A stretch of 64,000 nucleotides of DNA from Candidatus Symbiobacter mobilis CR (lineage in GTDB: Bacteria > Pseudomonadota > Gammaproteobacteria > Burkholderiales > Burkholderiaceae_C). This document shows positions 17,053 to 26,960 of the stretch, in pieces. The translations under genes and the position numbers were made by a program. The stretch's first letter is position 1, and each line of letters starts with the position of its first letter. The notes under the pieces were generated by a model. The model was not told where the DNA came from, searched no databases, and worked only from the letters and a program-made list of their open reading frames with translations. The stretch is taken from positions 2,046,001 to 2,110,000 of the forward strand of contig NC_022576.1 in NCBI RefSeq assembly GCF_000477435.1, in the 5' to 3' direction.

Positions 17053-19983
17053 ATGTCGTCTGTAGAAGTTGTTGCCCCTTCCCCCTCTTCGGAGCGTAGC
17101 AGCAGCGTGTCGCACGTCGTTGCTATCGGCGCATCGGCTGGTGGCCTGGAAGCGCTGGAGAAGCTGTTCGACGGCCTGTCCTGTGACTCGGGGGCGACTT
17201 TCGTCGTCATCCAGCATCTATCCCCTGACCACAAGAGCATGATGGCCAATCTGCTCTCCCGCCACACGCGCATGCCCGTGGTGATGGTCGAGCAAGACAT
17301 GCCGATCGAACCTGACCGGGTGTATCTGATTCCGCCGGGGTCGATCATGCACATGGGCGATGGCATCCTGAGCCTGACTCCCAAAAACCCTCGTACGCTG
17401 ACTTTGCCCATCGACGTGTTCTTCAAGTCGATGGCTGCGCACTACGGCCCGCGCTCGGTGGGCGTGGTGTTGTCGGGCACCGGTTCCGACGGAACCCGGG
17501 GCGCTGCATCGATCAACGACGCTGGGGGGTTCCTGATCGCGCAGGATCCGGACAACGCCAAATTCGACGGTATGCCGCGCAGCGTCATTGCGACTGGCCT
17601 CGTCGACGCCATCCTGCCGGTCGAACAGATCGGCTCCCGCCTGATCGCGCACATCACCAACCAGCCCATCGTCAAGGCTGCCGTCGCGCTCGAAGAACCC
17701 GCCGTGCGCGTGCTCGCGCTGACGCCGGAAGCTGCCATGAATGGCATCCTGCGCCTGCTTTTGCAGGTGGGTGGCATCGACTTCCAGGAATACAAGACCG
17801 GAACCGTTATGCGGCGCATTGAGCGCAGGATGAACGTCCGCCAGGTGACGTCGCTCGAAGCCTATCTGGACATGCTCAACGACGACCGCAACGAGGTTCT
17901 CGCGCTGCGGCGGGAATTGCTCATCCCGGTCACGAGCTTCTTCCGGGATACCGAAGCCTTCGACATTCTGGGCAGACAGATCATCGAGCCGATGGTTGCC
18001 CGCAAGCAGGCCGGGGATTCGATCCGCGTCTGGGCGGCGGCGGTCTCCACTGGTGAGGAAGCCTACTCCATCGCGATGATGTTCCTGGAGGCTTTCGACC
18101 AGCTCAAACGTTGGCCTTCGCTCAAGATCTTTGCGACCGACGTCGAACAGCAGAACATCGAAACCGCTGGTGCTGGTACCTATCCGGAATCGATCGCTGC
18201 GGAAGTCTCTCCGCAACAGTTGGAACGCTTCTTCATCAAAAAAGGCAATAACTTCGTCGTCAAAAACGAGTTGCGCCAGTGCATCGTCTTTGCCCGGCAT
18301 AACCTGTTGACAGATCCGCCGTTCACGCGGATGGATCTCGTCGTCTGCCGCAATGCCTTGATCTACTTCCGCAGCCAGGCGCAGGAGCGCGCGCTCAAGC
18401 GCTTGCAATATGCGCTGCTGCCAGGGGCATATCTGTTCCTGGGTTCGAGCGAATCGCTGGCCGAGATGCAGAAGGACTTCACGCCGGTCAGCGCCAAGCA
18501 CAAGATCTGGCAAATGATCCGCCCGCTGAGCCTGCCGCTGGACATGGCCAAGGGAACGGGCTACGGCTACTCCGGCAGCACGCCGCTGATGACGGGCCAG
18601 TCCAACCGTTCGAACCGGATCAAGTCCAGCGCGGTGGATCAGGGCTTCGCCGCACTGCTCAAGGCCTTCGGGCCGCCTGCTGCCATCCTGGTCAACAGCC
18701 GCCACGAGCTTGTCCATTCCTACGGTGACGTACACAAGTTTCTACAACTTCGTGAAGGACACGCCAGCCTCGAACTCAACCGTATCCTCCCTGATTCCCT
18801 CGTGCCGATCGCTGTGGCCCTGCTGTTCAAGGCGGGCCGCGAAGGTGCCAGCGTCAGCTCGGATCGCCTCAAGATGATGACGCGCGAGGGCGAAGTCGAA
18901 CATCTGCGCATGAGTGCGTGGCCTGTCGAAGAGTTCGAAGGCGAGCGTCTGACCTTGCTGGCTTTCGAGCAGTTGCATGCGCCCAACCCTGCCGAGTTGG
19001 CCACGACGATCGACGTCGATTCCGAGACCGCCGAGCGCATGGAGGTGCTGGAACGCGAACTGACCGCCACGCGCGAAAGCCTGCAAGCCACCGTCGAAGA
19101 ACTCGAAACCTCGAACGAGGAACTGCAATCGACCAACGAAGAGCTGATGTCCTCCAATGAGGAACTCCAAAGCTCCAACGAGGAATTGCAGTCGGTCAAT
19201 GAGGAACTCAACACCGTCAACGCCGAGTACCAAGAGAAGATCGACATCCTCAACCGGCTCAATGCCGATCTCGACAACATGGCGCAAGCCGTTGCCGCCG
19301 GGGCAGTGTTCGTCGATGACAACCTGCTGCTGACGCGCTTCAGCCCGGACGCTACGCACATCTTCAAGTTGCGAGAGACGGATCTGGGTCGTCCGCTGGA
19401 CGACTTGGCGCATACCCTCATCTACCCGGACCTCATCGCCGACCTGACACGCACGCTCAAAGAGGGAACGCGCGTCGAAAAAGAAATCCGGGGCATAGCC
19501 GGGTTGCACTATTTCGTTCGCATGCTGCCGTACAGCGTGCCCTCGTCCCCGTCGAAGGGGGCAGTCATCACGTTCATGGACGTCACTGCGCTCCATGAAG
19601 TGTCCCGCTTGCAAAACATCATCGACTCGCTCCCGGCCGGTGTGGTGGTGCTCAACAACCACGGGATCATCACCTCGGTGAATAGCGCTTGGCATGGCAT
19701 TGCCGCCAGCCATGGCGACCCCGAATTGGGGTATTTCGGCTTGGGCATCGATTACCTATCCGTGTGCGAGCGGCTGCTCGGTTCGTCGGACACGTTGCTG
19801 GCGAACGCGGAGCGTGGTGTGCGGGACGTGCTGTCCGGCGCAGAGTCGCATTTCTCCGTGGAATACCCTGCGGATTTGTCATCGGGTCAGCGTTGGTTTC
19901 TCATGCATGTATCCACTGTTGCCGGGGAGCAGCCCGGTGCAGTAGTGAGCCATCTCGACATTACTGACTGGCGCAAGACTTGA
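17053..19983 (+). CDS. CheB-CheR fusion with coiled coil and PAS domains
   Basis: This 976-residue cytoplasmic protein joins a methylesterase and a methyltransferase for chemoreceptors. CheB (about 15-210) has its serine in AIGASAGG, His in IQHLSPDH and Asp in SGTGSDGTRG. CheR (about 230-480) has FFRDTEAF, the SAM-binding VSTGEEAYSIAM and VVCRNALIYF. A linker and a long coil follow, built of NEELQS-like repeats (about 680-735). Two PAS-like regions close the protein, ending in HLDITDWRKT. No histidine kinase or GGDEF domain follows, although such fusions often continue into one. The TTG at 17023 is in frame, but ATG at 17053 has AGAGG upstream. Confidence 0.9.
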   Translation: MSSVEVVAPSPSSERSSSVSHVVAIGASAGGLEALEKLFDGLSCDSGATFVVIQHLSPDHKSMMANLLSRHTRMPVVMVEQDMPIEPDRVYLIPPGSIMHMGDGILSLTPKNPRTLTLPIDVFFKSMAAHYGPRSVGVVLSGTGSDGTRGAASINDAGGFLIAQDPDNAKFDGMPRSVIATGLVDAILPVEQIGSRLIAHITNQPIVKAAVALEEPAVRVLALTPEAAMNGILRLLLQVGGIDFQEYKTGTVMRRIERRMNVRQVTSLEAYLDMLNDDRNEVLALRRELLIPVTSFFRDTEAFDILGRQIIEPMVARKQAGDSIRVWAAAVSTGEEAYSIAMMFLEAFDQLKRWPSLKIFATDVEQQNIETAGAGTYPESIAAEVSPQQLERFFIKKGNNFVVKNELRQCIVFARHNLLTDPPFTRMDLVVCRNALIYFRSQAQERALKRLQYALLPGAYLFLGSSESLAEMQKDFTPVSAKHKIWQMIRPLSLPLDMAKGTGYGYSGSTPLMTGQSNRSNRIKSSAVDQGFAALLKAFGPPAAILVNSRHELVHSYGDVHKFLQLREGHASLELNRILPDSLVPIAVALLFKAGREGASVSSDRLKMMTREGEVEHLRMSAWPVEEFEGERLTLLAFEQLHAPNPAELATTIDVDSETAERMEVLERELTATRESLQATVEELETSNEELQSTNEELMSSNEELQSSNEELQSVNEELNTVNAEYQEKIDILNRLNADLDNMAQAVAAGAVFVDDNLLLTRFSPDATHIFKLRETDLGRPLDDLAHTLIYPDLIADLTRTLKEGTRVEKEIRGIAGLHYFVRMLPYSVPSSPSKGAVITFMDVTALHEVSRLQNIIDSLPAGVVVLNNHGIITSVNSAWHGIAASHGDPELGYFGLGIDYLSVCERLLGSSDTLLANAERGVRDVLSGAESHFSVEYPADLSSGQRWFLMHVSTVAGEQPGAVVSHLDITDWRKT

Positions 19984-20032
19984 GCGTATTCCGCTGTCCA
20001 GCGGTTCTCGCAGTTGTCACGTCCTAAGCCAG

Positions 20033-22660
20033 ATGGATCAGGAATCCAAAGAGCGGAAGTCGCAACGTTTGCAGTTGCTCAAGCAGCGTGCGCAAGCGGT
20101 GCTGGATCAATGCCAGAAGTCCGGGACGATGGATCGTCCCGACGCGATGGGTACGAGCAAGCTGCTCGAAGACCTGCGTATCTACCAGGTCGAGCTGGAG
20201 CTGCAGAACGAAGAACTGCGTGCAGCGCAGCTCGAGGCCGAACACGCCCAGCGTAGCTACCGCACCCTCTTCGACCAGATGCCGCTGCCGGCGCTGGTGC
20301 TCGATACCAACGGCATCGTCGACGACTGCAATGAGCGTGCGACCACCTTGCTTGGCGCGCACGGGCGCTTCGTAGCTCTGGATATCCGCTTCTGGCACCG
20401 GCTCAACAAGCCTGACCGTGCGCGGCTGCACGTGGCGCTGCGCGATGTCATGCCCGGCCAGTCCCAAGTCTTGCGGCGTGTCGAAATCACCAACCAGGCT
20501 GGCGCGCCCGTCGTGTTCGACGTACACCTCATCGGTTTGTCGATGGACTACAAGCTCGACCGCCGGGTGTTGCTGCTGCTCGTCGACCGCAATGCCGAAC
20601 AGGCGCGGGAGCAGGAGCGGCGACTGTATGACGCGCTGCTCGATGCCACCGACAACCCTATCTACGCTGCCGATCTGGAAGGCAAGATGCTGTTGGTGAA
20701 TCAGGCTCTGCTTCAGCTTTTGCAGCGCCCCCGCGATGCCGTGCTCGGGCACACGCGGGAATCCTTCCAACCATTGCGTGATGCGCTTTTGCACCGCGAA
20801 GCCGATCAGCAAGTGTTGCAATCGGGGGTGCCCACGACGTTCGAGGAACGGATCCACCCCGTTGGAGAAAGCGACCCCATCGATTTCGTCACGCGGCGTT
20901 TTCCGTTGTATGACCGCGCAGGCAAAGCCTATGGGGTGGGCGGGATTGCGACCGACGTCAGCGCCCTCAAAGCGCAGCAACGGAAGCTCTTGCTCAGCGA
21001 ATCGGTCTTCCAGAATTCCGACCAAGCCATCATCGTCACGGACGCGCAGATGCACATCATCCGCGTCAACGCGGCTTTCACACGGATGACCGGGTTCAGT
21101 GCAGAGGCCGTGCTGGGGCAGCATACGCGGGTATTGAAGTCCGGGCGGCATAGCCCTGCTTTTTATGAATCGATCGGCAGATCGTTGATGCAAACGGGGC
21201 ACTGGGCCGGGGAACTCAACAACCGTCGCGCCGATGGCAGCTTCTTCACAGTTTGGAGCAATATTTCCGTCGTGCGGGACAGTGAAGGGCAGGTGATGCA
21301 CTACATCGCCTTGCAAAGCGATGTGACCCAGCTCCACGAAGCGCAAATCGCTTTGCAGCGGCAGGCGTCCTACGATGGGTTGACCGGCTTGCCCAACCGC
21401 GATCTCTTCAACGACCGCATCGCGCAGCTCGTTGCGCAGTCACAGCGCCAACAATCCCAGTTTGCGCTGTTGTTCGTTGATCTCGACCATTTCAAGGAGG
21501 TCAACGACACCCTGGGCCACCAGGTGGGGGACATTCTGCTGCGCACGGTGTCCGAACGCTTGCAGCGCGGGGTGCGCAGCGAAGATACCGTCGCCCGGAT
21601 GGGGGGTGACGAATTCGTCATCCTGCTGCCCAATACCGACCGGCCAGGCGCCTTGTCGCTAGCGAACAATCTGCTCGTGCGGTTGCGAGAACCGCTCGTG
21701 CTCGAAGGGGCGGGTTCGTACCGTCCGATGGCGAGCATGGGGGTGTCGGTCTTTCCGGAAGACGGACGTTCGCCGGACGAACTGCTGCGTAGCGCAGACA
21801 TGGCGATGTACCGGGCCAAGATGACTGGGCGCAATCGGATGCTCAGCTACACGGCAGACATGGGCGCCAGCAACGACCTTGCGTTCACGATCCAGACCGA
21901 GCTGGCCATCGGCTTGGTCGAGCAGCAATTCCGTGTGTACTACCAGCCCAAATGCATGCTCAATACGGGGGAGCTGGTTGGCGCAGAGGCGTTGGTGCGC
22001 TGGGATCGGCCGGGCCATGGCATTACGCTGCCGGGGGTGTTCATCGGCGTCGCGGAAAAAAGTGGCCTCCTCGTCGAGCTAGACCATTGGGTGATGCAGG
22101 ATTCGCTGCGCCAATTGGGGGAATGGTTGCGTGCGGGGTTGTGGAAGCCGACGATGCGGATGGCCGTCAACCAGAATGTTGCCGATCTGCAGCGTAGCGA
22201 CCTCCTCGACCAAATCAACGCATTGCTGCAAGCCAGTGGTGTCGGGCCTGAAATGCTGGAACTGGAGATCACGGAAGACGCCCTGCTCCACCATACCTCC
22301 GAGCAGCTCGAACGCTTGCAGGCGTTGCGCTCCACGGGGGTGTCGGTGGCGATCGACGACTTCGGTACCGGCTACTCCAGCTTGTCGTATTTACGCTTGT
22401 TGCCGGTATCAGTCATCAAGATCGACCAAAGTTTTGTCGCGAGCATGCTCACCGATGCCAACGACGCCGTGTTGGTGCGCACGATCATCGACATGGCGCA
22501 CGACCTAGGCCACAGCCTCGTGGCAGAAGGGGTGGAAACGCCGATGCAATGCGAACGGCTGTGCGAACTCGGCGCGGAAGTGGGTCAAGGCTACTTTTTT
22601 GGCTATCCCGTCAGTGCCGAGGAGTTTGAGCAGCGCTGGTTGCGCAACTTTGCCAGTTGA
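20033..22660 (+). CDS. PAS-PAS-GGDEF-EAL cyclic-di-GMP signalling protein
   Basis: The 875-residue protein has an N-terminal coil (1-85), three PAS-like regions (about 80-180, 195-320, 325-445), GGDEF (about 450-610) and EAL (about 620-870). The cyclase site MGGDEF and the inhibitory RSED, five residues before it, are both intact. The phosphodiesterase site is intact too: [22 protein letters not shown] and an IKID segment. Both activities are therefore possible, with the PAS domains choosing between them. No signal peptide or membrane segment is seen, so it is cytoplasmic. It starts 49 bp after the CheB-CheR fusion and may be co-transcribed with it. Confidence 0.93.
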   Translation: MDQESKERKSQRLQLLKQRAQAVLDQCQKSGTMDRPDAMGTSKLLEDLRIYQVELELQNEELRAAQLEAEHAQRSYRTLFDQMPLPALVLDTNGIVDDCNERATTLLGAHGRFVALDIRFWHRLNKPDRARLHVALRDVMPGQSQVLRRVEITNQAGAPVVFDVHLIGLSMDYKLDRRVLLLLVDRNAEQAREQERRLYDALLDATDNPIYAADLEGKMLLVNQALLQLLQRPRDAVLGHTRESFQPLRDALLHREADQQVLQSGVPTTFEERIHPVGESDPIDFVTRRFPLYDRAGKAYGVGGIATDVSALKAQQRKLLLSESVFQNSDQAIIVTDAQMHIIRVNAAFTRMTGFSAEAVLGQHTRVLKSGRHSPAFYESIGRSLMQTGHWAGELNNRRADGSFFTVWSNISVVRDSEGQVMHYIALQSDVTQLHEAQIALQRQASYDGLTGLPNRDLFNDRIAQLVAQSQRQQSQFALLFVDLDHFKEVNDTLGHQVGDILLRTVSERLQRGVRSEDTVARMGGDEFVILLPNTDRPGALSLANNLLVRLREPLVLEGAGSYRPMASMGVSVFPEDGRSPDELLRSADMAMYRAKMTGRNRMLSYTADMGASNDLAFTIQTELAIGLVEQQFRVYYQPKCMLNTGELVGAEALVRWDRPGHGITLPGVFIGVAEKSGLLVELDHWVMQDSLRQLGEWLRAGLWKPTMRMAVNQNVADLQRSDLLDQINALLQASGVGPEMLELEITEDALLHHTSEQLERLQALRSTGVSVAIDDFGTGYSSLSYLRLLPVSVIKIDQSFVASMLTDANDAVLVRTIIDMAHDLGHSLVAEGVETPMQCERLCELGAEVGQGYFFGYPVSAEEFEQRWLRNFAS

Positions 22661-22744
22661 CCGGGTGCGCGTTGTGGAGCAGTCCTAGCAGTCGTCATGG
22701 CAGTCATCGCCCCTGCGGGGAGGCCGCTAGAATTCGCCGCTTTC

Positions 22745-22820
22745 GCCGGTGTAGCTCAGTCGGTAGAGCAGCTCATTCGTAATGAGAAGGTCGGCGGTTC
22801 GATTCCGTCTACCGGCACCA
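22745..22820 (+). tRNA. tRNA-Thr (anticodon CGU)
   Basis: The 76-nt gene folds into a standard cloverleaf: acceptor GCCGGTG pairs with TACCGGC, the D arm carries AGCTCAGTCGGTAGAGC, and the anticodon stem CTCATTCGTAATGAG presents CGT. The T loop GGTTCGATTCC is canonical and CCA is encoded. It reads ACG codons. No partial copy of its 3' end was seen downstream, so there is no sign of an integrated element here. Confidence 0.97.
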
Positions 22821-22867
22821 ACACACAAAAAGCGCAATAGCCCCCCAATCACCGCAAACCACCCTAA

Positions 22868-22900
22868 CCCCCTGAATTTTTTGAGATTCAGGGGGTTTTT
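22868..22900 (+). terminator. rho-independent terminator downstream of tRNA-Thr
   Basis: A 9-bp perfect stem CCCCCTGAA / TTCAGGGGG with a 10-base loop is followed by TTTTT. It starts 48 bp after the tRNA. The rest of the gap to the end of ybeY (22901-23058) shows nothing further. Confidence 0.9.
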
Positions 22901-23058
22901 CGTCTGATCGATCAAAAATCGCCAACAAAAACCGACAAAAATCTGTGGAGATTACACACCGATTACGCACTATCACCATGGTCTCGGTCGTAAAAGTGGA
23001 AGGGGATACAGAGCCTACGTTGCCGAAGGAAGGGCCGCCATCGCAACTACCGTCGTGC

Positions 23059-23520
23059 CTACGCAATACGGTACGGATCGGCAAAGCCCAGTTTCTGCAT
23101 GATCTCGGATTCCCGGCGTTCCATGGCTTGCGCGTCGTCTTCGCCGTCGTGCGTCCAGCCTTGGGCGTGCAGGGTACCGTGGACGAGCAGGTGCGCGTAG
23201 TGCGCGGCCAGCGGGATGCCCAGCGCTGCGGCCTCTTTCGCGACGACGGGCGCGCATAGCACCAGGTCTGCCACGACGATCGGTTCCTGCTCGTAGTCGA
23301 AGGTCAGCACATTGGTCGGATGGTCGCCGTGGCGATAGTCGCGGTGCAGTGCCAGCCCTTCTTCCGCACCCACCACGCGAACGGTCATCTCCGCGTCGCG
23401 GCACAAGGCGGAGCGAATCCACCGTGTGACGTGGTGGCGTTGCAGCGCGGCGCGGTGTTCGGTGCCCAAATCCCCGCGTGCGAATTGCAGGGACAGTTGT
23501 AGCGTGGGGCGTGCGTTCAT
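23059..23520 (-). CDS. ybeY: endoribonuclease YbeY (rRNA maturation factor)
   Basis: YbeY is a zinc-dependent RNase in 16S rRNA 3'-end maturation and ribosome quality control. The H3xH5xH zinc motif is present as HGTLHAQGWTHD near residue 118, preceded by NVLTFDYE. The frame is open upstream, but ATG at 23520 (MNARPT) overlaps the stop of the transporter gene and gives 153 residues, the normal size. In most proteobacteria ybeY sits beside ybeZ and the corC/lnt genes; here its upstream partner is a drug transporter. Confidence 0.93.
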   Translation of the reverse strand: MNARPTLQLSLQFARGDLGTEHRAALQRHHVTRWIRSALCRDAEMTVRVVGAEEGLALHRDYRHGDHPTNVLTFDYEQEPIVVADLVLCAPVVAKEAAALGIPLAAHYAHLLVHGTLHAQGWTHDGEDDAQAMERRESEIMQKLGFADPYRIA

Positions 23521-24758
23521 CGTGCAGGCACCGCGTGGATCGTCCGGCCAATGTCCGGCCATCGGCGGTGGAGGGTTACCCAGGCCGCCCAACCGATGAG
23601 CGCCATGACCAGGGCTGAGGCAGCCAGCGCCACGGTGGAGTGCATCACCCACGGCGCTACCACCCCCGCGACGATGCCGGTCGATGCCGAGGCAACGAAG
23701 GCTTGCAGGGAAGACGCCATCCCGCGCCGGTCGGGGTGCAGGTCAAGCAGCAGGATCGTCACCGCCGGAACGAGTACCGCCCACCCTACCCCAAAAACGA
23801 AGATCGGCAGCAGCGCCCACCCCACATGCGCTGGAAACAGCGCATGCGCGACGAGGTTCACTATCGCGACCCCCACAAACACCCCCAGCCCCAGGCGCAC
23901 CTGCCGTTGCGGCGCAAGCGTGCCTGCCAGTCTGCCGCTCCACCATGCCCCGCCCATGATGCCGGCGACCGAGCACAAAAAGAACCAGAAATACTGCGTC
24001 GGCGCAAGCCCCAGGTGTTCGCCCAGAAACGCGGGGGCCGACAGCACGTACACGAACAGCGCATTGAATGGAATGCCGCTGGAGAGCGTCAGCAGCACAA
24101 AGCGCGGATCCATCCCAAGCTTCCAGTACCCCTGCATCAGGTTGCGCGGGCCAAAAGGCTGGCGTGCGCTGACGTGCAGCGTTTCCGGCAGCAGGCGATA
24201 GTTGGCGATCCATAGCGCGATGCCGACGACAGTCAGGAACCCGAACACGCTGTGCCAACCCCAATGCACGAAGAGCATCCCCCCGATGATGGGCGCGATG
24301 GCCGGAGCAGCGCCAAAAAAGATGGTGATCTGGCTCATCACCTGCTGCGCTTGCGAAGGCGGGAACATATCGCGCACCACGGCGCGGGAAACGACGATCC
24401 CGGCGCCCGTGGTCAACCCCTGCATCCCGCGAAAAAACACGAGCTGGCCGATGCTCTGCGCCAGCGTACACCCCAGCGATGCGAGCGTGAACGCCGCCAG
24501 CCCCCACAGCACCACCGGCCTGCGCCCCACGCTGTCTGAAATGGCGCCGTGGAACAGGCTCATGAACGCAAAGCCGAACAGATACGCGGACAGGGTTTGC
24601 TGCATTTGCACGGGGGTGGCGTGCAGCGACTGCGCAATGCCCGCGAACGCTGGTAGGTAGGTGTCGATCGAAAAGGGGCCGAGCATTGCCAGCATGGCCA
24701 GCAACACGGCCAGCGCCCACGGCGGCGCACGCCAGAGCAGATGTGCGTCCGGGTTCAC
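23517..24758 (-). CDS. Bcr/CflA-family multidrug efflux MFS transporter
   Basis: The 413-residue protein has about twelve membrane helices. The MFS A-motif is recognisable as GAISDSVGRRPVVLWG after TM2, and the start (LLAMLAMLGPFSIDTYLPAF) matches the Bcr/CflA signature. The family exports drugs such as bicyclomycin and sulfathiazole using the proton gradient; the real substrate here is unknown. GTG at 24758 overlaps the stop of the upstream metallophosphatase as GTGA, so the two are coupled. Confidence 0.88.
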   Translation of the reverse strand: MNPDAHLLWRAPPWALAVLLAMLAMLGPFSIDTYLPAFAGIAQSLHATPVQMQQTLSAYLFGFAFMSLFHGAISDSVGRRPVVLWGLAAFTLASLGCTLAQSIGQLVFFRGMQGLTTGAGIVVSRAVVRDMFPPSQAQQVMSQITIFFGAAPAIAPIIGGMLFVHWGWHSVFGFLTVVGIALWIANYRLLPETLHVSARQPFGPRNLMQGYWKLGMDPRFVLLTLSSGIPFNALFVYVLSAPAFLGEHLGLAPTQYFWFFLCSVAGIMGGAWWSGRLAGTLAPQRQVRLGLGVFVGVAIVNLVAHALFPAHVGWALLPIFVFGVGWAVLVPAVTILLLDLHPDRRGMASSLQAFVASASTGIVAGVVAPWVMHSTVALAASALVMALIGWAAWVTLHRRWPDIGRTIHAVPAR

Positions 24759-26668
24759 GGCGCTGCCCCAATGGTGAAGTGGTCATGCACGCGGGGCTGG
24801 ATCGGTGCCTCCGCGCTCTCCCACACGGGTTGCCCACCCGCAGCAGCACGCCACTGGCGTGGGGTGCGGTCGATGGCGACGAAGTGCCCGGTCAGCACCC
24901 CGTTGCGGTCGATGCGACACCGCAGGAACCCTTTGTAGTCCTGCACCCCCAATACGGAAAAAGCGTTGTTCGTGAGGTACCCGCACCACGACATTGCAGC
25001 GAGCACACCGCCAAAGAGCAGCGCGCCCACCACGCTGCCCACGGCCAGCGCCCCCAATGCAGTCAGCCCTTGCACAGCCCAGCCGGGCGACTGTGGCAAC
25101 CATGCTTCCACCAGCCCGGGGAGCACCGTGCCGACCGACCACGCCAGCACACAGTGCGCCAGCGCGTGCCCCGTACCCGCGCCCAGCACCAGCCCCCAGC
25201 GACGCCAAGCGCCCCAGGTCGTCGGCGTTTCGTAGTGGGCCTCCCAACCGATGGTCAGGCACAGCGCCCCGAATACTGCCAGCGCGCCGAGGGTGCCTAC
25301 GAGGGAACCAGCCCCCATGGCTGCGACGAGGTACAGCCCCCCAAGCAGGGCAGCGAACCAGCGGTTGCCCTCCCCCCATGTCATTCCACCGCCGAACAGC
25401 GCCCATAGGCCGTGCAGCGCCAGTGTCCGGCTCTGCGCCGCAGAGGGATAGGCACTGGGTTCGACCCGCTCGAAGCGCTCGTCACCAGGATGCAAGGGGC
25501 CGTCTTCCACCCCCATGCGTACTACGGTGCCGGGGTTGGCGGGGATCGCATCGGCGTTGGCTTCGCGCCGCAGCACGATGGGCGCATTCGTCGTTCGCGT
25601 ATGCGTGGGGTGCGTGAAGGCCCCGCCCGTTCCGCAGACGACGAGCATCCCACCGCGAGGGGACGTCCACCGCAGATAGTGGTGCAGGTCGCCCGTCAAC
25701 CGCAGCGCGATGCGGTCGCCCAACAAGCCTTCGAGCAACTGGTAGCGCAGCGCAGCGCCGGGGCAGACAGCGGCATCGACGGGCGTCGTCCAAACCGGGT
25801 GTGGATAGACGAGGATGACCTTGTCCCCGGCGCCCATCGCAGGGTCGGTGCTACCCAGGGCGATAGCGCGGAATTGCTCGAACTGTTCCCGGTCGATGTC
25901 GTCGGTCAGCGCGAAGTCAAGGCCCAGCACCCACCATCTGTGGGGTAGCCGGGCGCAGAAGTAGCTCTGCCGTTGGGGAATGCGTGCGCCCAGCAAGCCC
26001 CGGGCGGTTTTGTGCCGAAGAAAGTACCGTGCGAAGGTCGAAGCGCTATCCATCCAATCATGGTTCTGCGGAATCGCGGCGATCGTCCTCGGCTGGGCGT
26101 GGGCATCCGGCGGCAGCGCAGCTTCGAACATCTCGACGAAGCGGTAGCGATACTCCAACACCCCGGCGCTGGGGTACGCCAAGTCGCCGCCAAAGAGCAG
26201 CAAGTCTGCGCGGGGGAGGAAGGGTTCGCCGTTGTCGCCGTTCTGGCTCTTTTCAGTCTTTTCGGTCTTTGTGCTATTGCGAACGCAGGCCCCCAGCGCT
26301 GTCTGCGCCACGGCATAGGTGGCGTTGCCCCCGTCCCCTGTGTCGGCAATGAAGTCGAACCAGAAATCTGCGGTGTGCTGCTCGTTTTGGTCGTTCTTGT
26401 TGTTTGTGTCGTTATTGCCGCTCTTGCCTTCGTGGTCGCGCTCTTGTTGAGGTTGCGGGATACCCAGGTCCATGATCGTCAAGGGCGTGGGCTGACTTTC
26501 GCGTTCATCGCGGTTGTAGAACTGGTTGCGTGAAGACAGCAGCCCTAACGCAGTACGCAGCAGCGTACCCGGGTGATACCAGCAAACGGGGGGGCGTTCG
26601 TGCGGGGGAACCCTGCGGCCCAGGCGAAAGGCAGTCATGGGAAAAGAGCAAGATGGGGAGGCAAGCAT
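24755..26668 (-). CDS. membrane-anchored calcineurin-like metallophosphatase
   Basis: The 637-residue protein carries a metallophosphatase domain (about 100-370) followed by four to five hydrophobic helices (about 430-580). Metal-site motifs occur in order: FIADTGDGG, FGGDLAY, IPQNHDWMD, VYPHPVW and LTGDLHHY. These match the D-x-H/GD/NHD/H/GHxH pattern with small changes. Between the N-terminus and the catalytic domain lies a short Asn/Asp/Lys-rich stretch (NNDTNNKNDQNEQ). The start is uncertain: ATG at 26668 or at 26638, neither with a good ribosome-binding site. The substrate is unknown. It heads an operon with the transporter and ybeY. Confidence 0.72.
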   Translation of the reverse strand: MLASPSCSFPMTAFRLGRRVPPHERPPVCWYHPGTLLRTALGLLSSRNQFYNRDERESQPTPLTIMDLGIPQPQQERDHEGKSGNNDTNNKNDQNEQHTADFWFDFIADTGDGGNATYAVAQTALGACVRNSTKTEKTEKSQNGDNGEPFLPRADLLLFGGDLAYPSAGVLEYRYRFVEMFEAALPPDAHAQPRTIAAIPQNHDWMDSASTFARYFLRHKTARGLLGARIPQRQSYFCARLPHRWWVLGLDFALTDDIDREQFEQFRAIALGSTDPAMGAGDKVILVYPHPVWTTPVDAAVCPGAALRYQLLEGLLGDRIALRLTGDLHHYLRWTSPRGGMLVVCGTGGAFTHPTHTRTTNAPIVLRREANADAIPANPGTVVRMGVEDGPLHPGDERFERVEPSAYPSAAQSRTLALHGLWALFGGGMTWGEGNRWFAALLGGLYLVAAMGAGSLVGTLGALAVFGALCLTIGWEAHYETPTTWGAWRRWGLVLGAGTGHALAHCVLAWSVGTVLPGLVEAWLPQSPGWAVQGLTALGALAVGSVVGALLFGGVLAAMSWCGYLTNNAFSVLGVQDYKGFLRCRIDRNGVLTGHFVAIDRTPRQWRAAAGGQPVWESAEAPIQPRVHDHFTIGAAP

Positions 26669-26960
26669 TGTCGGCTTGGCGCATCTGCTTTCCGCCTTGC
26701 GGGAGCGCCATGGGGGGGCAATGGGGGGATGTGCTGCGCAGCCTTCTTTTGCATGAACAACGAACTATGGTCGGCACTGGAAAATCTTGGCCGACTCTGG
26801 CCGATACAGTCGCCTTTCTTGAGGACTACGCATTGGCAGCCTTGGCAAGCTGTTCTTCACGTGGTGGGGTGTGACCACCATTGCGGGGCTGTATCGTGTG
26901 CATAGATTTGCTTGCACAAAGCGGTTTTTCGTGACCGCATCCGTGTCTGGATGAACCCTT

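Noticed and set aside
22745..23058. Integrated mobile element at the tRNA-Thr 3' end
   Set aside because: No integrase gene and no direct repeat of the tRNA 3' end downstream; a terminator and ybeY follow directly.
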